Shown here one piece after another: positions 6,301-11,338 of a DNA stretch of 11,338 nt. The stretch comes from an uncultured Lachnospiraceae bacterium (lineage in GTDB: Bacteria > Bacillota > Clostridia > Lachnospirales > Lachnospiraceae). The first letter of the stretch is position 1, and each line of letters starts with the position of its first letter. The translations under genes and the position numbers were made by a program. The stretch spans positions 1 through 11,338 of the forward strand of contig CAJUCK010000059.1 of assembly GCA_910585395.1 (NCBI GenBank), read 5' to 3'. The notes beneath the pieces are model-generated. The model was not told the DNA's origin, ran no database searches, and worked only from the letters and a program-made list of their open reading frames with translations.

Positions 6301-8972
6301 TGAAATATGTGGACAGAACAGAACTTCAGGCAGCCATAGAAAATGCAGAAGCCAGAGAAGAGAGCCAATATGACTCCAAGCGATGGGCCAATTATTCTGC
6401 TGCTCTTGAGAATGCAAATAGAATTCTGAGGGATTCTCAGGCGCTGCAGTCCTCCATAGATTCGGTAGCAGAGGCATTGAATCTGGTTCAGAGCTGGATG
6501 AGACTGGATGAGGCGTTAAATGACTCTGTGGATGCATCCAGGGAAGGTGAGTATACCAGCATGAGCTGGAAACCTTATAAAGCTGCACTGCAGACTGCCA
6601 GAGAAGTGCAGGAAAATGAGACCGCTGATAGAAATCTGCTAACGGAAACAGCAAAGACCTTGAGGGAGACCCAGAAGGCGCTTTGTAATAAAAATGAGCT
6701 GATTATGGAAGTGATGTCAAAGATCGACGCTATTGGACAAGTGCAGCAGACTCCTGAATGCAGCAGAAAGATTATCCTGGCAAGAAAATCATGCGGCATG
6801 CTGTCCAAAGAAGAACTGAACGAAATCACGAATTTGTCTGTTCTGGAGGCGGCAGAACAAGCAATGACTGATTATCTTGCAGAGTTTACCTTCGATGATG
6901 AAGAAACAGGATTTATAGGTGGACAGGCAATTGCAGAAGGCAGATATGAGATCGAAAACGGTGCGCTGTATCTGAATGGAAGCGCCGATCATTGGCTGAA
7001 AGCAGCAAAAAGCAACGGGGAGCCTCTGCTTACTGGTATCACAGAATTGACAGTTTCAGTGGGCGTAAAGCCCCAGACAGGAGGGACAAACTGGGTATAC
7101 TATGCAGCAATGGACGAGAATTCACAGACAGTTAACCAGGAGACATATTTGGGACTTCTGGAGAATAATGGAACCTACATGGCGGAACGTTACAAAAACA
7201 CTGGAAGCCGTCCTAAGTCTGCCAGCGCTAAAGCAGAAAATGACAAATGGCATTATATGACACTGGTTTACACTCCGACAGAAACCATATTTTACCTGGA
7301 TGGAACAGAAGTTTCCAGAGAGGCAAGCAGTATTGCCCTGACAGATATTTTGGGCGAGCGCAGTATTTTTCAAATTGGTAAGGCAAATTGGGGAGAAGGA
7401 GAGTATTTTAAGGGATATATAGATCAATTGAAAGTTCTGGGTACTGCAATGACAGCGAAAGATATAAAGGCAGAAGCAGACTGCTATCTGGAGAAAAAGG
7501 CAAAGGCTCTTGTCGCAGAGTTTACATTTGACGACGCTGATAACGGATTAAAAGGAGCTGGTGCAATGGCACAGCCAAACGGTACGCCTGTGTTTGTGCA
7601 AGATGACAGCCGCGGTAAAGTACTGTCCCTGGATGGGACAGGAAGCGTATGGCTGAATGTGACAGGAGAGAATGGTTCGCCTGTGCTCGGCGATGCAAAA
7701 GAAATGACAGTGTCTTATTACAGCAAAGCAGGAAGAGCAGAAGACAACTGGGTATTTTATGCGGCAAAGGATGGGAAAATACAAGAAGCTGGCAGTGAAA
7801 GTTTTGTGGGAATTAAGGAAAAGGACGGCAAAGTGTCAGCGCTGCGTTTCTGCCAGGGAAAATATTCTGAAGGGCAGGCAGCATATCAGACGGGCTGGAA
7901 TCATGTTACAGTAGTATATGGTATAGACAATACAAAGATATATCTTAATGGTATGCTGGCTGGGACATCAGAAAACAGCATGCCGTTGACAGATATTATT
8001 GACAGTGGCAGCATGCTTTTAATTGGCAGAGCAAATGTGGGGAGAGAAGGAGAATTTTATCAGGGACTGTTAGACGATTTTAGGATTTATAATTATGCAT
8101 TATCAGAAGAAGAAATCAGAGAAATGGAACCTCCTGCTGAATCTGATACTGATAAAAAAGTTCTGGTAGAAAAACTAGAGATTGTCCCAGCAGTGGGATC
8201 TAAATCTCTTACGGCAGGAGAGCGCTTTACATTTGAGGTGAAAGTCAGCCCAGAAAATGCCTCTAATAAAAATGTGGAACTTTCCAGCAGTAATCCTGGC
8301 GCAGTAAAGATTTCTGGCACAACCATCATTGGGGCAGGCGCGGGTGAAGCAGTAATTACAGCAAAAGCGGCTGACGGCTCAGGTGTAAAAACCTCCTTAA
8401 GGGTAAGTGTCTGCCTGAATTCTGTCACAACGGTAAAAGCGCAGCAGCAAAGTAGTAAGAAATATGTAAAAGTTTCTTTTGGCAGGGTAAATGGAGCAAA
8501 AAGCTATGATATTTACCGTTCTGTAAAAGCTGGCAGCGGTTATCAGAAAATTGGCAGCAGCAGGGGAAGCAGCTATGTGGATAAAAAAGTAAAGGCAGCA
8601 AAAACATATTATTATAAAATTAAAGCAAAAGCAGCTTATGCAGGGTATGACAGCGCTCTGAGTTCCAAGTCTGCTAAAGTCAAGGTTCTGGCAGTTCCAG
8701 TGGTGAAAGTAAAAGCTGAAAAAGGCAGGAAGCTTATAGTTTCCTGGAAGAAGGTTCAGGGAGCCAAAGGTTATGTGATATACACGTCGGCAAAGAAAAC
8801 AAAAGGATTTAAGAGAGTAAAGATACTGAAAAAAGCAAAATCAGAAGCCATAATTAAGGCGGCGAAAAAGACAGGGAAATTATATGTAAAAGTACGTCCT
8901 TTTTATTTAGAAAAACGTAACAGAGTATATGGCACCTATTCAAAGGCAGTTTCAGTGAAGTTGAAACAATAA
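3351..8972 (+). CDS. Secreted multimodular polysaccharide lyase (alginate-lyase-like, ricin, 4 LamG, FIVAR, BIG2, FN3)
   Basis: The 1873-residue product has a signal peptide (basic residues 2-10, hydrophobic core 12-33, likely cleavage after VEA at 38). Residues of about 50-395 form an alpha-helical alginate-lyase-like domain (PF05426 superfamily) with HNGAHIGNYWANWD (208-221) and QEAGRDQGH (273-281); Asn215/Asn219, Glu274, Arg277, His281 and tyrosines at 361-368 are catalytic candidates. Next come a ricin-type beta-trefoil (about 424-567, ending QKW at 560-562), LamG-like modules at about 572-764, 779-985, 1177-1384 and 1387-1594, two FIVAR repeats (about 990-1117, between the second and third LamG), a BIG2 Ig-like domain (1606-1690), and two FN3 domains (1691-1873). 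It should cleave a uronic-acid polysaccharide by beta-elimination outside the cell while binding glycans. The substrate, whether alginate, glucuronan or a host glycosaminoglycan, is not readable. No LPxTG or SLH anchor is seen; the C-terminus is very lysine-rich. AAAGGAGAG (3338-3346) supports the ATG at 3351 over 3330. Confidence 0.85.
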   Translation: MKKERKRVKKMSSILFSVFLAAVMLAGSLPSAFYTVEAEESSTEEYQTKIFRHTGMIHTEEGFDKIRENIEKGTEPNLDTWNQLKNDGFSDSDWNPRPVEKLVRGGEGSNYGGFFVDIRRAYQNALIWKIDRSQEHGKAACRILNAWSEMLKTVTGNSDRFLASGIYGYTLANAAELMRDHPEFNQEAMENLLLNVFYPMNEEFLQRHNGAHIGNYWANWDLCNIAAMISIGVFCDREDIYQQAVNYYKTGTGNGSIYNAMPYVYQNGVVQWQEAGRDQGHTTLGISLCEVICETAWNQGDDLYGLSDNRLLKAAEYVAGYNNLKMDMPYSPYEWKKGQSGSSNWMNVLSDAARGSSRPVYSMIYNHYVNRKGLRMDTLKKVLQPAQGEYIIEGPSGNGDELGWQTLTFANLSARTEDSFIQGDFTDGIYRIRSVLTGKSLADTDGGLRTVDKGFSDAEWWNLKNKGDGEYIVTNTVTGNVMEVSSDDNAQSDSEYYSYDTLIGTGTADGSLKQNFAFVKNDSGDYRIIPTINYLVLSLQDSAKEDTSIQQKRNNSGADQKWVIEKISDTEMNFTFDNDSAGFTSDYTTAENSGGVLTEHDGGKALLLDGTDDFLKINTRQGQNPLTAAEAFTVSAEIKPDSTGKGNWIFYAGAEGIGEGSSYLAMKEESGIITYYYNGTEVLTAQTTADSWYHVSLVQTAREAALYVNGEEKARKKTDCSLSQILNQDSVFQIGRGNLGNGEFYKGLIDNLRIAGRELSHGEVIVQAADYANPVVPEVLVDFDFEGETGLIGGAAAADGRYSLKEHDGGTALYLNGFQDFLKVTGKEGGTLLPGGQVKELTISLQAKQEGGTGWVFYAAPNEYTQKVNLEQYIGVADQGKKILAERYKNQGTRSPSASGNIQGDRWHYMTVVLTESEIIVYDNGEEKARKVNYTPLSEILGGDSVWYIGKANWGYGEFFQGLIDNYKVLSRAWTPEEVRAEALKYVDRTELQAAIENAEAREESQYDSKRWANYSAALENANRILRDSQALQSSIDSVAEALNLVQSWMRLDEALNDSVDASREGEYTSMSWKPYKAALQTAREVQENETADRNLLTETAKTLRETQKALCNKNELIMEVMSKIDAIGQVQQTPECSRKIILARKSCGMLSKEELNEITNLSVLEAAEQAMTDYLAEFTFDDEETGFIGGQAIAEGRYEIENGALYLNGSADHWLKAAKSNGEPLLTGITELTVSVGVKPQTGGTNWVYYAAMDENSQTVNQETYLGLLENNGTYMAERYKNTGSRPKSASAKAENDKWHYMTLVYTPTETIFYLDGTEVSREASSIALTDILGERSIFQIGKANWGEGEYFKGYIDQLKVLGTAMTAKDIKAEADCYLEKKAKALVAEFTFDDADNGLKGAGAMAQPNGTPVFVQDDSRGKVLSLDGTGSVWLNVTGENGSPVLGDAKEMTVSYYSKAGRAEDNWVFYAAKDGKIQEAGSESFVGIKEKDGKVSALRFCQGKYSEGQAAYQTGWNHVTVVYGIDNTKIYLNGMLAGTSENSMPLTDIIDSGSMLLIGRANVGREGEFYQGLLDDFRIYNYALSEEEIREMEPPAESDTDKKVLVEKLEIVPAVGSKSLTAGERFTFEVKVSPENASNKNVELSSSNPGAVKISGTTIIGAGAGEAVITAKAADGSGVKTSLRVSVCLNSVTTVKAQQQSSKKYVKVSFGRVNGAKSYDIYRSVKAGSGYQKIGSSRGSSYVDKKVKAAKTYYYKIKAKAAYAGYDSALSSKSAKVKVLAVPVVKVKAEKGRKLIVSWKKVQGAKGYVIYTSAKKTKGFKRVKILKKAKSEAIIKAAKKTGKLYVKVRPFYLEKRNRVYGTYSKAVSVKLKQ
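5064..8130 (+). repeat. Four LamG-like modules within the lyase gene
   Basis: Four encoded units share the layout F-x-F-(D/E), a YLNG- or LDG-like strand, W-(V/I)-(F/Y)-YA, W-(Y/N)-H-(Y/V), Y-x-(N/D)-G, and a closing IG(R/K)-x-N-x-G-x-x-(E)F-x-x-G-x-(I/L)-D. The second (5685-6300) and third (about 6880-7495) are most alike, both carrying AERYKN, SAS and WHYMT. A two-FIVAR segment separates the second from the third. Similarity is at protein level; the DNA has diverged, so this looks like old duplication rather than a recent repeat. Confidence 0.7.
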
Positions 8973-9053
8973 GTTTCAAAAGAAAAACTGTCCCAGAGTT
9001 AAAGCCGCAGGTATAAAATAGAAATATATTTTAGGAATGCGGTCATTACTTAT

Positions 9054-9067
9054 ATCTTGTACAAGAT
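9054..9067. promoter_or_regulatory. 14-bp perfect palindrome upstream of tetR
   Basis: ATCTTGTACAAGAT is a perfect 14-base palindrome about 45 bases upstream of the tetR -35 element. Its symmetry and length suit a dimeric repressor site. Which protein binds, if any, is unknown. Confidence 0.4.
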
Positions 9068-9071
9068 GTTA

Positions 9072-9135
9072 CTTTACACCTGTCTCGTGTATATTTACCC
9101 ATTATAAAGGAATTGACAGAGAGCTTTACACCTGT
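9072..9135 (+). repeat. Direct repeat pair CTTTACACCTGT in the tetR promoter region
   Basis: The same 12 bases occur at 9072-9083 and 9124-9135, 52 bases apart, about five helical turns. The second copy fills most of the spacer between the tetR -35 and -10 elements, where bound protein would affect initiation. The first copy also forms part of an inverted repeat TACAC-7-GTGTA (9075-9091). Confidence 0.5.
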
Positions 9136-9141
9136 TATGAT
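9113..9141 (+). promoter_or_regulatory. Sigma-A promoter of tetR
   Basis: A perfect -35 TTGACA (9113-9118), a 17-base spacer and a -10 TATGAT (9136-9141) give a near-consensus housekeeping promoter. Transcription should begin near 9148, about 33 bases before the tetR ATG. The quality of the promoter implies it needs a repressor, in keeping with an autoregulated TetR. Confidence 0.85.
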
Positions 9142-9145
9142 AGAA

Positions 9146-9165
9146 ACATACCGAACGAATGTATA
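9146..9165 (+). promoter_or_regulatory. Operator-like site at the tetR transcription start
   Basis: ACATACCGAACGAATGTATA lies over and just after the expected start point. It contains two overlapping imperfect inverted repeats, ACAT-9-ATGT and ATAC-9-GTAT. TetR autorepressor binding is the simplest reading. The internal CGAACGAATGTATA (9152-9165) also matches the Gram-positive LexA consensus at 12 of 14 positions but lacks a good right half-site. It shares the 10-mer GAACGAATGT with the box before the radical SAM gene. Confidence 0.45.
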
Positions 9166-9180
9166 AGGGAGGTCATCCGT

Positions 9181-9813
9181 ATGGCAAGGAATAAATATCC
9201 AGAAGTTACCGTTGATAAAATATTGGATGTATCTCAGAAGTTATTTCTGGAAAAAGGTTATGATAATACAACGATTCAAGATATTGTCGATGAGTTAGGA
9301 GGTTTAACAAAAGGAGCAATTTATCATCACTTTAAATCAAAAGAGGAAATCATGGATGCTTTAGGGGATAGAATATTTTTTAACAACAATCCCTTTGAGA
9401 AAGTAAAACAGCGGACGGATCTAAACGGTCTTCAGAAAATGAGAATGGCAATATTGCTGAATCAGTCTGATGAAGTCCAGATTAAACTTACAAAAGAGGC
9501 AGTGCCATTGCTGAAGAATCCTCATGTTTTCGCAAGAATGGTCGATACAAACCGTCGCCTGTTATGTCCATATTGGCGGGAGTTTATTGAAGAAGGACAG
9601 AAAGACGGTTCGATTCAGACGCAATATGGGAAAGAGCTGGCAGAATTTTTAGTGTTAACAGATATCTGGATGATACCCTCTATTTTTCCGGCCAATAAAG
9701 AAGAAATGCAAAAGCGCTTTCAGTGCATCAAAGAAATGCTGGATAACATGGGACTGCCACTTTTAAATGAAGAAATTGAAGATAAAATCAGCGGATTGCC
9801 TTACTTTGAATAA
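9181..9813 (+). CDS. TetR-family transcriptional regulator
   Basis: The 210-residue protein has an N-terminal TetR helix-turn-helix at about residues 12-58: VDKILDVSQKLFLEKGY, then TTIQDIVDELGGLTKGAIYHHF and SKEEI. Residues 60-210 form a helical effector-binding domain typical in length for the family but not recognisable as a known ligand class. The ATG at 9181 is set by AAGGGAGGTC ending 7 bases upstream; an in-frame ATG at 9037 would place the promoter inside the coding region, so it is rejected. It precedes an ABC ATPase and an ABC-2 permease in the same direction, a common arrangement in which the regulator represses its own gene and the exporter until a substrate binds. A strong hairpin between tetR and the ATPase may limit read-through. 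The regulated ligand is not deducible. Confidence 0.93.
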   Translation: MARNKYPEVTVDKILDVSQKLFLEKGYDNTTIQDIVDELGGLTKGAIYHHFKSKEEIMDALGDRIFFNNNPFEKVKQRTDLNGLQKMRMAILLNQSDEVQIKLTKEAVPLLKNPHVFARMVDTNRRLLCPYWREFIEEGQKDGSIQTQYGKELAEFLVLTDIWMIPSIFPANKEEMQKRFQCIKEMLDNMGLPLLNEEIEDKISGLPYFE

Positions 9814-9818
9814 GTATC

Positions 9819-9850
9819 ATAAAATTGCCTGGCAACAGGCAATTTTATTA
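9819..9850 (+). terminator. Strong hairpin terminator or attenuator between tetR and the ABC ATPase
   Basis: A perfect 13-base-pair stem (9819-9831 with 9836-9848) closes a GCAA tetraloop; the descending arm ends in ATTTTATT. It starts 5 bases after the tetR stop codon and is nearly symmetrical. It should reduce or stop transcription from the tetR promoter. No clear sigma-A promoter is seen in the 50 bases before the ATPase, so partial read-through is the likeliest source of its mRNA. Confidence 0.8.
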
Positions 9851-9898
9851 AAACCTTTTACATACATTTGGTTGGTATTAAAAAGAAAGGAGTTAGAA

Positions 9899-10897
9899 AT
9901 GAGTAAAAAACTGGATATCAAAACTATCTGGAGGCGTAGTATGACAGGAGAAAACGCGGTCATTTTTGTATCGGATTTAAAGAAAAGTTTTCAGAATAAA
10001 GACATATTGAAAGGCGTTAATTTTTCAGTGGATTTTGGATCAATATTTACACTTCTTGGATCTAATGGAGCAGGGAAAACAACTACGGTTCGTATATTGA
10101 CGACCTTGCTGAGTGCCGACGGCGGAAAAGTTGAAGTCGCGGGGTATGATGTCACAAAGCATCCGCAGAAAATACATGAGATTATAAGTTTGACAGGACA
10201 GTTTGCAGCAGTGGATAATATTTTGACGGGAAAAGAAAATCTTGAAATGATGGGCAGGCTTTATCACCTGCCTTTTCCCGAGAAAAGGGCGTATGAATTA
10301 CTAGAATATTTTGGATTATCTAACGCTGCAGACAGAGCTGTTTCCACATATTCTGGCGGGATGAAACGAAAATTGGATATTGCCATGAGCTTAGTGGGGA
10401 ATCCTAAAATAATATTTTTAGATGAACCGACGACAGGTTTGGATCCCCAGAGCAGGCACAGTATGTGGAATATGATTCGTGAGCTGAATCGTTCTGGAGT
10501 GACTGTTTTTTTAACAACACAGTATCTGAAAGAAGCAGAACAGTTATCGGATACAATCGCCATATTGGATGATGGAAATATCATTGCAGAGGGAACGCCT
10601 GATACGCTTAAAGCTTATCTGCCTCAAGGGGTACTGCAATTTTCATTTAAAGACGCTGAAAATTTGGAATTGGCAAAAGTTCTTTTGAAGGATTACAGAT
10701 TGTCCATAATATCAAAAAAACATGAACTGCAGGTGTTTACAGACGGAAATACAAATACTTTAGCAGAAATTTTTTACAGACTGTATAAAAATAACGTAAG
10801 TATTCGGGACTTTTCAAAATCCACACCTGATTTAGAAGATGTATTTCTGGCAATGCTCAACGAAAGCGAGGAAAAGTTAAATGAAAAGTTATGTTAG
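9899..10897 (+). CDS. ABC transporter ATP-binding protein, DrrA-type exporter
   Basis: The 332-residue product is the nucleotide-binding subunit of an ABC-2 exporter that would use ATP to expel a drug or toxic compound or a lipid. It has a Walker A GSNGAGKTT (54-62), signature YSGGMKRK (151-158) and Walker B IIFLDEP with Asp175 and Glu176. Gln208 in LTTQYLKEAEQ replaces the usual switch His, as is common in the daunorubicin-resistance (DrrA) subgroup. A C-terminal extension of about 90 residues fits this subgroup. AAAGGAG (9886-9892) serves the ATG at 9899, but GGAGG (9930-9934) also precedes an in-frame ATG at 9941, giving a 318-residue form that starts closer to the usual family N-terminus; either could be real. 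Its 3' end overlaps the permease gene by 17 bases, pointing to translational coupling. The substrate is unknown. Confidence 0.93.
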   Translation: MSKKLDIKTIWRRSMTGENAVIFVSDLKKSFQNKDILKGVNFSVDFGSIFTLLGSNGAGKTTTVRILTTLLSADGGKVEVAGYDVTKHPQKIHEIISLTGQFAAVDNILTGKENLEMMGRLYHLPFPEKRAYELLEYFGLSNAADRAVSTYSGGMKRKLDIAMSLVGNPKIIFLDEPTTGLDPQSRHSMWNMIRELNRSGVTVFLTTQYLKEAEQLSDTIAILDDGNIIAEGTPDTLKAYLPQGVLQFSFKDAENLELAKVLLKDYRLSIISKKHELQVFTDGNTNTLAEIFYRLYKNNVSIRDFSKSTPDLEDVFLAMLNESEEKLNEKLC

Positions 10898-11338
10898 GAA
10901 TTGGGGTGACGCCTGGGTGATGGCAGAACGTTGTTTACGATTGTCAAGACGCAATCCAGATACATTACTGACAAGTATTATGCTTCCGGCGTTAATGATG
11001 ATTTTGTTTGTTTCTCTGTTTGGCAGATTAATAAAAATAGAGGGGGATTCGTATGTAAATTATATTGTTCCAGGTGTACTGCTGCAGTGTATTGGACAGT
11101 GTTCGGCTGTAACAGCTGTAATGGTGAATAGAGATTTAACAAGCGGTATTGTAAACAGGTTTTGTACATTGCCCATAAAGCAATCCGCAATTTTAAATGG
11201 CCATATTTTAGAAGCTTTCATAAGAAGCACGGTTACGTCTGTGGTAGTACTCTTTGCTGCGATATTGTTAGGAGTACGTCCTTCGATTAATTTAATTGGT
11301 CTGGGTACATTCTTTGTCCTGCTGTTTTGCAGTATTTT
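10881..11338 (+). CDS. ABC-2 type permease, DrrB-type (3' end outside window)
   Basis: The frame stays open from the ATG at 10881 to the window edge, giving 152 complete codons. The start overlaps the end of the ATPase gene in another frame and is preceded by GAGGAAAAG (10868-10876). Hydrophobic segments lie at about residues 28-48, 61-82 and 109-131, with a fourth beginning near 138. The stretch YVNYIVPGVLLQ, then NRDLTSGIVNRFCTLPIKQSA, matches the ABC-2 membrane family around its conserved region between the second and third segments. It would form the membrane channel for the adjacent ATPase, probably as a dimer. About 100 residues and two or three more membrane segments are expected beyond the window. 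Substrate is not deducible. Confidence 0.9.
   Translation, partial: MKSYVRNWGDAWVMAERCLRLSRRNPDTLLTSIMLPALMMILFVSLFGRLIKIEGDSYVNYIVPGVLLQCIGQCSAVTAVMVNRDLTSGIVNRFCTLPIKQSAILNGHILEAFIRSTVTSVVVLFAAILLGVRPSINLIGLGTFFVLLFCSI

Noticed and set aside
8961..8979. TTGAAAC-AATAA-GTTTCAA hairpin over the lyase stop codon
   Set aside because: The 7-base-pair stem is AT-rich and followed by an A-rich, not T-rich, stretch, so it is not a credible terminator.
9037..9180. ATG start for tetR at 9037
   Set aside because: It would put the near-consensus promoter and operator-like repeats inside the coding sequence; the start at 9181 has a strong AGGGAGG site.
9857..9881. TTTACA ... TATTAA as a promoter for the ABC ATPase
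   Set aside because: The spacer is only 13 bases and would not work well with sigma-A RNA polymerase.

Overview
The window looks like a chromosomal segment of a spore-forming gut Clostridium relative, most likely a member of the Lachnospiraceae. The evidence is an AT-rich base composition with strong AGGAG-type ribosome binding sites, adjacent spoIID and spoIIQ-like sporulation genes, and a very large secreted polysaccharide lyase built of LamG, FIVAR, Ig-like and fibronectin-type modules. The genus cannot be fixed from sequence reading alone. No mobile element, CRISPR array, tRNA or rRNA was seen.

Layout. (1) Positions 1-459, minus strand: the first 153 codons of a radical SAM protein of the 'putative DNA modification/repair' family. 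Its promoter at about 523-551 has a LexA (SOS)-type box, 503-516, lying at the expected transcription start. (2) Positions 642-2486, plus strand: spoIID (TTG start) and a spoIIQ-like gene, followed by a strong intrinsic terminator at 2505-2542. Both proteins have changed active-site residues: Gln replaces the expected catalytic Glu of SpoIID, and all LytM zinc ligands of SpoIIQ are missing. Weak sigma-E-like and sigma-F-like sites upstream fit the known mother-cell and forespore compartments. (3) Positions 2543-2978: a non-coding stretch with an unusual GC-rich string of hairpins. (4) Positions 2979-3248: a small GIY-YIG nuclease-domain protein. (5) Positions 3351-8972: a secreted protein of 1873 residues with an alginate-lyase-like catalytic domain, a ricin-type lectin domain, four LamG-like modules, two FIVAR repeats, a BIG2 Ig-like domain and two lysine-rich FN3 domains. 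(6) Positions 9113-11338: a TetR-family regulator with an excellent sigma-A promoter and several operator-like sequences, a strong hairpin terminator or attenuator, then an ABC ATPase and an ABC-2 permease of the DrrA/DrrB efflux type. The permease runs off the window.

How the genes work together. SpoIID and SpoIIQ act on either side of the engulfment septum during sporulation. TetR, the ATPase and the permease form a typical locally regulated drug or toxic-compound exporter. The lyase stands alone, with no visible transporter or sugar-catabolism partner, and probably makes oligosaccharides outside the cell. The radical SAM gene appears to be a damage-inducible DNA metabolism gene. I found no clearly unprecedented system. 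The best leads are the LexA-type box on the radical SAM gene, the degenerate SpoIID/SpoIIQ pair, the hairpin string, and the TetR control region.
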